Shown here: piece after piece, positions 24,390 to 32,944 of the stretch
How positions within the stretch are numbered: the first letter of the stretch is position 1
Layout: each line of letters begins with the position of its first letter
NCBI GenBank assembly: GCA_017512405.1
Contig: JAFWGJ010000029.1
Coordinates: 1-48,867 of the forward strand
Direction: 5' to 3'
DNA length: 48,867 bases
From: a bacterium
Lineage (GTDB): Bacteria; Cyanobacteriota; Vampirovibrionia; Gastranaerophilales; Gastranaerophilaceae
The notes under the pieces: generated by a model
Seen by the model: only the letters and a program-made list of their open reading frames with translations
Database searches by the model: none
What the model was told of the DNA's origin: nothing
Position numbers and translations under genes: made by a program

Positions 24390-25085
24390 TTATTCTGGAA
24401 TTGAGAAAGTTATTTTTGTTCCTTTTTTAGGTTTACTTTCTATATTGATATTACCATTATGAGCTTCAATTATAAGTTTCGTTATATATAATCCCAAGCC
24501 GGTACCTGCTGATTTTTGATTATTAGACAGTCTAACGTACTTTTCAAAAACGTTATCAAGCTCCTTCATTTTAATTCCGCAGCCATAATCCTGTATTTGA
24601 AAGTAAATTTTATTATCTATTTTTTTTAAAACTACATCTATTACTGAGTTTTTGTCTGAATACTTACTCGCATTTGATATAAGATTATTTATAACTCGTG
24701 TAAGTTCCAAAACATCAACATTAGCGGATATATCTTTTTGAGAGCAATAAAATTTTAATTTTTGATTTTTTTCATTCAAAATATATTTTGTTTCTTCAAT
24801 ACAATCTTTAACAAGTTTTTTTACAGAAACTTTCTCTTTGTTTAAGGTTAAATTACCATTGTCTGCCCTAAATTTACAAAGAGCATTTTCAGTTAATCTT
24901 TTCATATATTTTGAAGAATTTAACAAATCGGTAAGTAATTCTTTTTGAAAATCATTTAAATTATCCGAACTGTTTTTTAAAAGCATTTCAAGTGCAAAAA
25001 TACCTGAATTTATCGGAGTTTTTAAATCGTGAGTAAACATCGCAATAAAAGTATCTTTTGCAATAGGAGTAATAGTATTCTGCAT
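24390..25085 (-). CDS. Soluble sensor histidine kinase without sensor domain
   Basis: 231 residues consisting only of the transmitter: H-box FTHDLKTPINSG with His19, N-box NNLISNASKYS, G1 box QDYGCGI, F-box-like VFEKYVRL and G2 box GTGLGLYITKLI. There is no membrane segment and no PAS or GAF domain, and an in-frame stop just upstream of the ATG rules out a longer N-terminus. No response regulator is adjacent. The STAS-like protein and the 232-residue protein follow and may be functional partners; this is inference from order only. Confidence 0.9.
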   Translation of the reverse strand: MQNTITPIAKDTFIAMFTHDLKTPINSGIFALEMLLKNSSDNLNDFQKELLTDLLNSSKYMKRLTENALCKFRADNGNLTLNKEKVSVKKLVKDCIEETKYILNEKNQKLKFYCSQKDISANVDVLELTRVINNLISNASKYSDKNSVIDVVLKKIDNKIYFQIQDYGCGIKMKELDNVFEKYVRLSNNQKSAGTGLGLYITKLIIEAHNGNINIESKPKKGTKITFSIPE

Positions 25086-25144
25086 ACCTGAATATTACAA
25101 TTTTTTATTAATAACTTTAATTACCCAATTGTATAGTCATCAGG

Positions 25145-25969
25145 CTATTCTTTTACCGCACCGGATAGTAAATCGGATAAGAAATATTTTTTACCCAGTA
25201 AAAAAATTATAATAACCGGAACCGTACAAACAACAGAACAGGCAAGCAAATCCCCCCATAATGTTATTTCTCTGAAACTTCCTTTAAATATAGCCAACCC
25301 GACAGGCAGAGTTCTCATTGATTCAGAATTGGTTATAATTAACGGCCACATAAAACTGTTCCAAGTAGTAACAAAAGTAAAAATAGTTAATGTGACAACC
25401 GCAGGTAAAGCAAGAGGAAATGCTATTTTAAAGAATGTCTGAAAAATATTGCATCCGTCAATTCTTGCAGATTCTTCCAAATCCTTAGGTAAAGACAAAA
25501 AATACTGGCGCATCAAAAATACACCAAAACCACCAAATAAACCCGGCAAAATTAAAGCTGAATATGTATCAACAAGGTGCAGCTCTCTCATCAAAAAGAA
25601 TAACGGAATAATGTTTACCTGAGGCGGAACCATCATTGTTATTAAAATTACCAAAAACCAAAATTCTTTATGCTTGAAATTAAGTCTTGCAAAAGAATAA
25701 CCTGCAAGAGAAGATATTAAGACCTGTCCAATAGTTGTTAAAATCGCAACAATCATGCTATTTACAAAGTATCTCGTAATTGGGATTTCACCAAAAACGT
25801 GCTTAAAATTTTCCACGGTTAAATTTGTGTGAAAAAATACTCCGACATTTTTAAAAATTTCATCTTCCTGAGTAAAGGCAAGATTAAGCATTGCAAAAAA
25901 AGGAAATAACATACTTAAAGCAATGAAAACAAGAATTATATATCCAAATATTAATATACATTTTTTCAT
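25145..25969 (-). CDS. ABC transporter permease, carbohydrate uptake type (MalG/UgpE-like)
   Basis: 274 residues with six membrane helices. The EAA loop that docks the ATPase is clear: EESARIDGCNIFQTFFKIAFPLALPA. The pattern FPFFAMLNLAFTQEDE ... ENFKHVF at the N-terminus and the TWNSFMWPLI motif are those of the second permease of sugar or glycerol-phosphate importers. No binding protein, partner permease or ATPase is near, so its partners must be coded elsewhere. A possible promoter is TTGACT (complement of 26012-26017). Confidence 0.92.
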   Translation of the reverse strand: MKKCILIFGYIILVFIALSMLFPFFAMLNLAFTQEDEIFKNVGVFFHTNLTVENFKHVFGEIPITRYFVNSMIVAILTTIGQVLISSLAGYSFARLNFKHKEFWFLVILITMMVPPQVNIIPLFFLMRELHLVDTYSALILPGLFGGFGVFLMRQYFLSLPKDLEESARIDGCNIFQTFFKIAFPLALPAVVTLTIFTFVTTWNSFMWPLIITNSESMRTLPVGLAIFKGSFREITLWGDLLACSVVCTVPVIIIFLLGKKYFLSDLLSGAVKE

Positions 25970-26059
25970 AAAAATATTTTACAAAATTTTTTACTGAAAG
26001 TCTTATTGTAAAGTCAATAGCGTTTATTTTGTAACAATAGTTTAAACATTAAAAATTTA

Positions 26060-26089
26060 TTGGATTAAAAGTTATTTTTGGTATATACT
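26060..26089 (+). promoter_or_regulatory. Promoter of the bamA operon
   Basis: TTGGAT (26060-26065) with TATACT (26084-26089) at 18 bases, or TATATA at 16 bases, about 90 bases before the start. The divergent ABC permease promoter lies on the other side of 25970-26177. Confidence 0.5.
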
Positions 26090-26177
26090 GTTACTAAACT
26101 AGGATAGATAGCAAATATCGTTTGAATATACCGAAATAAATAGCTCAAGCGAAAAGAAGAAGATTAGGGTTTAAGTT

Positions 26178-28097
26178 TTGAAAGTACTTAAATTCATATA
26201 TAGTATGTTGTTTTTATTTATTATGCTTGTTGTATCAGCGACAAGTGTATTTGCCATTGAGGAAACACACAAAACAGCATTAAAAAGTCCTATTATAACA
26301 GTTGATGATGATGCAAAAATGTACATCAAAGATATTGAAATTACAGGAGCAAACGTAGTAAAACCTGAATATATTTTGGAAAAAATGCAGCTTCATTCAG
26401 GAGACGCTTATAATAGAGATTTACTGCAAACAGATTTAAAACGCATTTACCAAACAGGTTTCTTTTCCGATAAATTAAAAGCTATCCCGATAAAAAACCC
26501 CGATAACACGATTACCCTGAAAGTTATTGTTGAAGAAAATATTCCAATGACAGATTTTACAATTGAAGGAAATACTGTTGTTTCAAAAGAAGAAATTCTA
26601 TCCTATTTATTACCCCTAAAAGGCAAGCCCCAAAACGTTATTCAAATTAATGAAGCAATAGAAGGTATTCAAAATTGTTATGCTGAAAAAGGATATATTC
26701 TTGCAAGAATAAGCGAATTTTATGATGATCCTGACGGTGTTGTAAACTTGAGGATGTCCGAAGGTATTATCAATAAAATAGAAATAACAGGTAATGAAAA
26801 AACTAAGGATTATGTTATAGAACGTAATATTCTGACACAACCCGGAATGATATACAACGAAAATCTTTTAAAAGCAGATTTGGTAAGATTATATGCAACA
26901 CAAGCCTTTAAAGACGTAACTCGTGATATTGAACCATCATTAGAAAATCCTGAGACTTATGATATTACGATAGAAGTAAAAGAACAGCATTCTGCAACTA
27001 TTTCATTAGGTGCAGGTTTGGATTCTGCAACAGGTTTCTTTGGTTCCGCAGGTATTACAGACAATAATTTCTTAGGAAAAGGTCAGAGAATAGGTATCAA
27101 CTTTTTAGCCGGTTCCGGTGTTGTAATGAGTGATGCTTCTGTTCTTGATCACGCAAATTTACAAGCGGAAATCAATTTCTTTGAACCCTACTTTTTAAAT
27201 GCTGATAATTCATTATCAGCAAAACTCTTCTTCAGAGATTTTGGTTCATACCAAGTACCGCTGGCAATAGAACAAAGATTTGGCGGAGAAATTACAGTAT
27301 CTCATAAAGTAAAAGAAAATGAAAATCTTGTTTCTACGTTCACTATTGGTGCAGAAAATATAAATGTAAAAGAAGGTAATTATAGACAGCTAAGAAATTT
27401 AGCAATGGCTAAAATACCTATGCTTAATGATGCTCAGTTTAGAAAGTGGCGTAAAGAACAGTTGGAAGGTGGTTTCTTTGTTCAATTAGCACCAGGTTTA
27501 GTGTATGACACAAGAGACTCATTAGTTAATACAAGAGATGGCGTTATTGCTAATGTTAAATTTTCTGAAAACATCTCATTATCAGGTTTAAACAAGACTC
27601 ATGGCAAGTTAGAAGGTTCAATTAAAAAGTACTTTCCTGTAATGAAAAAATCATCATTTAGTTTAATGGCAAAAGCCGGCGGTATCATTCACGGAGCGGA
27701 TGACGCACCTGCCGTAATGCAGTACAGGTTAGGCGGTCCATATACAATAAGAGGATACAAAGTTGGTTCTGTCGGAACCGGCGCAGGTTTTGTAATGGGT
27801 TCTGCCGAATTGAATACTCCTGTTCTGTTTTTAGACAGAATAAAGAAAGTGCCATTCTTTGATAACTTGAAGTTATCTTTCTTTGTTGATGCAGGTAAAG
27901 TATTACATCCGAACGATATGACAAATTACTTATATAACAGACCGGGTCAAGCAATTACCGCCGGTATTGGTTTAAAACTTTACATACCCGGACTCGGACC
28001 GATGTCAATCGACTATGGTATTCCTCTTACAAACCCTATGGGAGCAACCAACAGACACGGTTACTTCACGTTTGGTGTAGGAGATATGATGTATTAA
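26178..28097 (+). CDS. bamA: Outer membrane protein assembly factor, Omp85/BamA type
   Basis: 639 residues. A signal peptide (to about residue 26, TSVFA) precedes three POTRA domains (YIKDIEITGANVVKPE, MTDFTIEGNTVVSKEEI, INKIEITGNEKTKDYVIE), as in cyanobacterial Omp85 rather than the five of proteobacterial BamA. The barrel follows, with the L6 motif TIRGYKVGSVG and the late FFVDAGKV ... GPMSIDYGIPL, ending in FTFGVGDMMY, whose last residue is Tyr instead of Phe/Trp. It inserts beta-barrel proteins in the outer membrane and is direct evidence for a diderm. The start is TTG at 26178, chosen because it yields the full signal peptide. It forms an operon with an Skp-like gene and the FlhA-C-like gene. 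Confidence 0.93.
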   Translation: MKVLKFIYSMLFLFIMLVVSATSVFAIEETHKTALKSPIITVDDDAKMYIKDIEITGANVVKPEYILEKMQLHSGDAYNRDLLQTDLKRIYQTGFFSDKLKAIPIKNPDNTITLKVIVEENIPMTDFTIEGNTVVSKEEILSYLLPLKGKPQNVIQINEAIEGIQNCYAEKGYILARISEFYDDPDGVVNLRMSEGIINKIEITGNEKTKDYVIERNILTQPGMIYNENLLKADLVRLYATQAFKDVTRDIEPSLENPETYDITIEVKEQHSATISLGAGLDSATGFFGSAGITDNNFLGKGQRIGINFLAGSGVVMSDASVLDHANLQAEINFFEPYFLNADNSLSAKLFFRDFGSYQVPLAIEQRFGGEITVSHKVKENENLVSTFTIGAENINVKEGNYRQLRNLAMAKIPMLNDAQFRKWRKEQLEGGFFVQLAPGLVYDTRDSLVNTRDGVIANVKFSENISLSGLNKTHGKLEGSIKKYFPVMKKSSFSLMAKAGGIIHGADDAPAVMQYRLGGPYTIRGYKVGSVGTGAGFVMGSAELNTPVLFLDRIKKVPFFDNLKLSFFVDAGKVLHPNDMTNYLYNRPGQAITAGIGLKLYIPGLGPMSIDYGIPLTNPMGATNRHGYFTFGVGDMMY

Positions 28098-28115
28098 TAT
28101 AAAAGGAGAAATAAA

Positions 28116-28568
28116 ATGAAATTAAAATTTAAAATTATTACATTGGTTATTGCAATTGCAGCAACAATAAGTTCAAAAGTTTACGCTGAAGGTGTCGGAT
28201 TTATTGATTATAAAAAAGTTCAAGATAATTTTGCTTTTGCAAAAGCTGCTGCAAAAGAAGTTGACAATAAAGGACTTGAATTACAACAATTCTTAGTTGA
28301 TAAGGAAAAGCAATATAAATCATTAGAAACACCGTTAAAAAAGCAAAATTTTGAAGAAAAAACAAAAAAAGAATTTGAAGCTAAACAATCAGCTTACTTA
28401 ACATTTAAATTAAAAAAAGAAGAAGAAGTGTATAATAAAATACAAGCCGCTACAAAACAAGTTCTTATAGAACAAAAATTAGATGCGATTTTTGATTACA
28501 GAGTAATTTTTGTAGGCGGATTGGATGTAACAGACTTAGTTATATCAAAATTAAAAACAGGAAAATAG
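28116..28568 (+). CDS. OmpH/Skp-like periplasmic chaperone
   Basis: 150 residues: signal peptide (to about residue 24, KVYA), then the Skp pattern GVGFIDYKKVQDNFAFAKA, two long charged helices (LQQFLVDKEKQYKSLE, FKLKKEEEVYNKIQAATKQV) and the final strand AIFDYRVIFVGGLDVTDLVI. Skp escorts unfolded outer membrane proteins to BamA, which fits its place 18 bases after bamA. Confidence 0.9.
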   Translation: MKLKFKIITLVIAIAATISSKVYAEGVGFIDYKKVQDNFAFAKAAAKEVDNKGLELQQFLVDKEKQYKSLETPLKKQNFEEKTKKEFEAKQSAYLTFKLKKEEEVYNKIQAATKQVLIEQKLDAIFDYRVIFVGGLDVTDLVISKLKTGK

Positions 28569-28600
28569 AACAAATAAATATAGTTAACGAAGGTGAAATT

Positions 28601-30064
28601 ATGGCAAATAAAAATTCAAAATTACAATATGTTATTAAAACTGTTCCAAGCGAAAACACACTGCCATTACAGAATTTACTTAACGAAATGGCAGAAGACG
28701 GCTGGGATTTATACAGTATGAACGAAGTTGAAACAGATGACGGATTTCAGTTTAATTGTATATTTGTAAAAGAAGCAGACAAAGAAAACTCTTTTGATGA
28801 TGTTGTAAACATTACAGCATTTAAAAGTCAAATGGAGAAAATGCTTTCTGCAAAGCTGTCACCTTACGAAACCTGCCGTGATATTCAAGCAAAAATAAGA
28901 GAGCAAAAGAAAAAAATTTCTAAAATAAAAGGGCAATTAGAAAAAGAAGAAGCTGGAACTCAACAAAGAAAAACTCTTAATGATAAAATGTCTGCGGGTA
29001 TAAAAGAATTAGAAAATTTACAACAAAACCTCATTAAAGCAATTTCGCCTGATGCGATGTTTTCAACATTACAACTTGAAAAATTTTCTATTCATTTAAG
29101 TGAACAAATTTTAGAATTCGTATCACCTGATAATGAATCAGATTTGTTGAGTGAAACAGTTAAAACAAGACAAAAACTGGCAGACGATTTAGGATACATC
29201 ATTCCAAAAATTATATTCAGAGATGATGAAATGCTTGCGCCTTATGAATTTTCTATTAATGTAAGAGGTTTAAGTGTTTTGAATTCGTTTGTATATCCTG
29301 AACACGTAATGTATTTTCAGGATGATATAAATTACAAAGGCAAAAAGAAAGATTGTCATACTGACGTAGACGTAATTACAGGCAAGAAGACCGTATGGAT
29401 GCCTGAATCAAAGACCAAAGATTTTTGGGTAAAAGGTTTAACTCCGTCAGAATATATTGCAAGAGCGGTTGAATTTGTTGCAATAAAATATATTGACGAC
29501 TTACTTGATTATGATGATGTAAATAAATATGTTGATATTGTTTCGGAACAAAATTCTTATCTTGTTGATAACATAATTCCTGATTTTATTTCAATAGCAG
29601 AATTAAGATATATATTAGTAAATTTAATAAGAGAACGTGTATCAATAAAAGACATTGTTTATGTATTTGAAAAGATAAATGATTTTTCGGATGAAGCAAG
29701 TAAAGAAGCCTTGCTTGATAAGATAAGATTTTCTTTATCAAGATACATATGCAGCAGATATGCAAATATTGACAGTGTTGTTCAAGGAATTGAATTTAAA
29801 GAAAAAACTCTTGCTGATTTATTTGGTGAAACCGATGATGAAGATAATATAATAAGAGTTGACGGAGATAAAGTAGAAACTGTTGCATTAAAACTATTAA
29901 AATTTGCAAAAGATAACGAATTGGACAATATAGTTGTAGTTGTACCTATTGAAGTACGTCATATGGCATTTATTGTTTTATCTCAGTATATAAATACTTT
30001 AACCGTACTTGCACAGGAAGAAGTAACAAACTACTATGATTTTGAAATAATAGGTGAAGTATAA
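28601..30064 (+). CDS. Soluble FlhA C-terminal domain protein with DUF4177-like N-terminus
   Basis: 487 residues without signal peptide or membrane helix. Residues about 8-57 match the DUF4177 pattern (LQYVIKTVP ... LLNEMAEDGWDLYSM ... FNCIFVKE). Residues about 88-148 form a coiled coil. Residues about 157-487 follow the cytoplasmic domain of FHIPEP/FlhA/SctV over its whole length: TRQKLADDLGYIIPKIIFRD, FSINVRGLSV, GLTPSEYIARAVEFVA, LVDNIIPDFISIAELRYILV, NLIRERVSIKDIVYVFEKIN, RFSLSRYICSRY, and IVVVVPIEVRHMAFIVLSQY. In type III secretion and flagella this domain forms the nonameric ring that docks chaperone-substrate complexes, but it is normally tethered to eight membrane helices, absent here. 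It is 32 bases behind the Skp gene in the bamA operon. Role unknown; a soluble docking ring or adaptor is a guess. Confidence 0.88.
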   Translation: MANKNSKLQYVIKTVPSENTLPLQNLLNEMAEDGWDLYSMNEVETDDGFQFNCIFVKEADKENSFDDVVNITAFKSQMEKMLSAKLSPYETCRDIQAKIREQKKKISKIKGQLEKEEAGTQQRKTLNDKMSAGIKELENLQQNLIKAISPDAMFSTLQLEKFSIHLSEQILEFVSPDNESDLLSETVKTRQKLADDLGYIIPKIIFRDDEMLAPYEFSINVRGLSVLNSFVYPEHVMYFQDDINYKGKKKDCHTDVDVITGKKTVWMPESKTKDFWVKGLTPSEYIARAVEFVAIKYIDDLLDYDDVNKYVDIVSEQNSYLVDNIIPDFISIAELRYILVNLIRERVSIKDIVYVFEKINDFSDEASKEALLDKIRFSLSRYICSRYANIDSVVQGIEFKEKTLADLFGETDDEDNIIRVDGDKVETVALKLLKFAKDNELDNIVVVVPIEVRHMAFIVLSQYINTLTVLAQEEVTNYYDFEIIGEV

Positions 30065-30531
30065 ATTTGCCAAAAAATTTAATTTTTGTCCGCAGATTTT
30101 TGTAGGTCTGGGTTCACTTGTATGCCCTTGCTTTGTAAAATAAGCCCTCGCAATAAACGGCAGCGCTCAAATCAAAAAAAAAATTCAACATTTTTGTTAT
30201 TGATGTTCGACTCTCACTTCGTTCGTGCCTCTGCTCGGGCTAAAAAAAAAAGTTTGCCAACTTATTGGCAAACATTAAATAAACACGAGGATATTAAGAG
30301 AGAGAGTATAAATCTTGGTTTTCGGACAAGCATATAAACTCATGCCTGTTCCGTTATTTTATTGTTCCTTTTCTTTTCTATGTTTCTCTTGTTCTTTGTT
30401 CCTTACTCCTATATAAAGTATTTTTTAATTTAAAAATTGCCTTTTCAATATTTATGCCTATTTCAACTATTCGGGCATGACTTTTTAAAAATTTTGTTCT
30501 ATTATTATTAGGAGGAGTACAAATTTTAGTC
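30065..30531. other. 467-base intergenic region without a supported gene
   Basis: It holds a hairpin with a minus-strand T-run (30252-30273), a second weak hairpin ACAT ... ATGT (about 30188-30209) also followed by a T-run on -, and a pyrimidine-rich stretch (30355-30410). A reading frame at 30086-30337 has no ribosome site and a composition unlike a protein. ATGACT and TATTAT (30477-30482, 30500-30505) are 17 bases apart before holA, but the start would fall inside its ribosome site. Confidence 0.5.
30252..30273 (-). terminator. Minus-strand intrinsic terminator without an assigned gene
   Basis: The 9-bp stem GTTTGCCAA / TTGGCAAAC (30252-30260 with 30265-30273, CTTA loop) is followed on the - strand by ten T (complement of 30242-30251). 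No - strand gene precedes it. Confidence 0.55.
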
Positions 30532-31554
30532 ATGTCAGTTTATTTCTTTTACGGTGATGAAGATTATAATATAGAACAAGCTATTGACAAGTTAAAGCAA
30601 GGACTTGATAAGAATTTTCTGGCTATGAGCTATAAAACTCTTGATAATCCGTCCTTTGTTGATTTAATGGATGCAATTCGTGCTCAAGGTATGATGTTTG
30701 GCAAAATGCTTACCGTTATTAACTGCAAAAACTATTTCGGAAAACCTTCAAGTGCAAAGGAAAATACTGAAACAGAAGAAGAAATAGATGAAGGTAATGA
30801 CAAAAATTCGTTGGATGATAAACAACTAAAAGAACTTGAAGAAGCTCTGGAGAGCATTCCTGAAAATTCTGACATTGTTTTTACAGTTCTTATGCCTCGT
30901 AATGAAAACAAAAAAGTTGATTCACGCAAAAAACTTTTCAAAATTCTTTCTAAATATAATTCACAAGAATTTCCAACCTTCAAAATGAACTATTACGGCA
31001 AACAAGACCTTGGAAAATGGATTAAAAAAACTGCAAAAGACAAAGGTATTAATATTAGCGACGAAGTAGCAGATATTCTTATCGAACAAATAGGAAATAA
31101 TTTGCGTGAAATTAATACGGAGTTAGAAAAACTTAAACTAATTGCTTATCCTGAAAAAAACATAACAGTTGATATGGTGTACGAAATTTGTATATCTAAC
31201 GAGGATTTATTCAACTTTACCGAACTTATTATGTCGCAGAACTACGATAAAGCATTAGTTGAATATCAAAAGTTACTTGATAAAAATCACGTGCTTAAAA
31301 TCACCTCTGCAATGCAAACAATTTTAAGAAAAAGAATTCTGTTGAAATTAAATGCCGGCAAACCAATAAATGAAATCATGAAGATTACCGGTATGTCTGA
31401 CAAACAAGTTAATGCTATATTAAAAATTGCTAATAAACAATCACTCAAAAAGCTTGTAAATTTAAAGAAAAATTTAACGGAAGCTGAATACAAAATTAAA
31501 TCAGGTACAGCAATTAATCCTGAAGATGAGGTGCAAAATGCTCTTATCAGATAA
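30532..31554 (+). CDS. holA: DNA polymerase III delta subunit
   Basis: 340 residues of the clamp-loader delta family: N-terminal YFFYGDEDYNIEQAIDKLK, the strand TVINCKNYF, the basic region DSRKKLFKILSKY, QDLGKWIKKTAKDKG, the EQIGNNLREINTELEKL helix and the C-terminal collar domain with ITSAMQTILRKRILLKLNAG. Delta opens the sliding clamp. An acidic Glu/Asp-rich insert at about residues 78-108 is unusual. The ribosome site AGGAGGAG is 14 bases from the ATG, a long spacing. It overlaps holB. Confidence 0.9.
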   Translation: MSVYFFYGDEDYNIEQAIDKLKQGLDKNFLAMSYKTLDNPSFVDLMDAIRAQGMMFGKMLTVINCKNYFGKPSSAKENTETEEEIDEGNDKNSLDDKQLKELEEALESIPENSDIVFTVLMPRNENKKVDSRKKLFKILSKYNSQEFPTFKMNYYGKQDLGKWIKKTAKDKGINISDEVADILIEQIGNNLREINTELEKLKLIAYPEKNITVDMVYEICISNEDLFNFTELIMSQNYDKALVEYQKLLDKNHVLKITSAMQTILRKRILLKLNAGKPINEIMKITGMSDKQVNAILKIANKQSLKKLVNLKKNLTEAEYKIKSGTAINPEDEVQNALIR

Positions 31555-32389
31555 ATATCCATTTTTGATTAATTACTTTGAAAACGGAATTAAAAATCCG
31601 AATAAATCTATTGCTCACAGTATTCTTTTTTATGGTAATGATTTAGATGCTCAATATCAATTAGCACTTTATATTTCAAGACTTTTAAACTGCAAAAAAG
31701 ATAAAAATTATGACTGCAACTGTCTTGACTGTAGCTGGATTATGAACGGAGAGCATCCTGCGGTATTAACGATTACTCGAAAAGATAATAAACCGGATGA
31801 CGATGAGTCAAAAACCGTTATATCCTTAAAACAGGCTAACCAAGTTAAGCAATCTTTACTCAATTCATCCGATTTTCACAGAGTTTTTATTTTTTGTGAC
31901 AGAGATGAAAATAATGACATTACAGGATTAAATCAGTTAAACTTTCAGGAAGAAACAGCTAACGCTCTTTTAAAAACAATAGAAGAACCACCTGAAAGAA
32001 CAACTTTTTTCTTTCTTACAAGAGATAAAAATGATTTAATATCTACTATAATCTCTCGTTCGCAATGTTTTTATGTTCCGTCTTTTGAGAGAGAAGAAGT
32101 CGACTGGACACCAATCAAAGATGTTTTTGAAAATTATTTTGAATTTGAACGTAAAGATGTATTTGATATTGCAAACAAGCTTAATGATTTATCAAAAGAC
32201 AGTATCAAGACAATAAACCAAATACAAAGCTATATTCTTTCATTAATGAAAACAAATTTTGAAAATAAACAATTTTTAGTAAAATTATTGCACGATATTG
32301 AAACTGTTGAAACAGCAAAAAAACAAATTATTGCAAAAGTAACACCGCTAAATGTCTTTGAAAATTTATGCATTGACATTATCAAGTAA
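31538..32389 (+). CDS. holB: DNA polymerase III delta' subunit (clamp-loader ATPase fold)
   Basis: About 283 residues. AHSILFYGNDLDAQYQLALY replaces the usual P-loop, so it should not hydrolyse ATP, as for other delta' proteins. The zinc module is present (LLNCKKD then CNCLDC), followed by VFIFCDRDENN, the clamp-loader signature ETANALLKTIEEPPERTTFF and the arginine-finger motif STIISRSQCF. ATG at 31538 follows GAGG by six bases and is preferred to the ATG at 31526. The gene overlaps holA by 17 bases, so both are translated together, and overlaps the convergent yqeK by 24 bases. Confidence 0.85.
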   Translation: MLLSDKYPFLINYFENGIKNPNKSIAHSILFYGNDLDAQYQLALYISRLLNCKKDKNYDCNCLDCSWIMNGEHPAVLTITRKDNKPDDDESKTVISLKQANQVKQSLLNSSDFHRVFIFCDRDENNDITGLNQLNFQEETANALLKTIEEPPERTTFFFLTRDKNDLISTIISRSQCFYVPSFEREEVDWTPIKDVFENYFEFERKDVFDIANKLNDLSKDSIKTINQIQSYILSLMKTNFENKQFLVKLLHDIETVETAKKQIIAKVTPLNVFENLCIDIIK

Positions 32390-32944
32390 TTCGTTATAGA
32401 TTTTTACCGTCGTCAAACACATTTTAAGCCTTCGGTCAACAATACTTTTTATTGTATAATCAAAACATTCAAGCAACGCTTCATTTAATCCGTTTTCTTG
32501 TTCTAAGACCTCTAAAATATGTTTTCTCCAAGATTTGTCTCTGGTATTCGGTTCAATTTTATCTGCAAGAAAAATTATTTTTTCAAATAATGTCATATTT
32601 TCTCTGCCAACTGTATGACAATATATTGAATCAAGAATTTCTTTATCCTCAACATCAAACATCTCTTTTGCCAAATAGGCCCCCGCAGGAGAATGGTAAG
32701 TTTTTGGACTTAATAATTCAGTCATATCACAGTGCATTTTATCTGTTAAGATTTCCCTTAAAGTTTCATTATCATAACATTTTGCGCAATCGTGCAAGAG
32801 TCCTGCCATATATGCCTTTTCAGAATCTAACCCGTATTTTTGAGCTAATTCTTTTGCACAATCAGCTACACCAAGTGTATGCGAATATCTTTCTTCATCT
32901 AAATTAGCTTCAAGCCAAATTTTTATTTCTTCAAGGGGTTTCAC
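32366..32944 (-). CDS. yqeK: YqeK-like HD-domain Ap4A hydrolase
   Basis: About 192 residues of the YqeK family, symmetric diadenosine tetraphosphatases that split Ap4A to ADP. HD-domain ligands are visible: RYSHTLGVADCA, GLLHDCAK and HSPAGAYLAKEMF, with IFLADKIEPNTR near the C-terminus. GTG at 32944 gives a length and N-terminus matching the family; a TTG at 32968 is the alternative. It overlaps the end of nadD (14 bases with the GTG start), the usual nadD-yqeK pairing. Confidence 0.88.
   Translation of the reverse strand: MKPLEEIKIWLEANLDEERYSHTLGVADCAKELAQKYGLDSEKAYMAGLLHDCAKCYDNETLREILTDKMHCDMTELLSPKTYHSPAGAYLAKEMFDVEDKEILDSIYCHTVGRENMTLFEKIIFLADKIEPNTRDKSWRKHILEVLEQENGLNEALLECFDYTIKSIVDRRLKMCLTTVKIYNELLDNVNA

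Noticed and set aside
30196-30226. tRNA-like T-loop (GTTCGACTC)
   Set aside because: No acceptor stem, anticodon arm or CCA end around it.
30086-30337. 83-codon frame after the FlhA-C-like gene
   Set aside because: No ribosome site, low-complexity and basic composition, crosses the 30252-30273 hairpin; probably not coding.
32452-32907. 151-codon frame opposite yqeK
   Set aside because: Antisense shadow; the yqeK frame carries clear HD-domain motifs.
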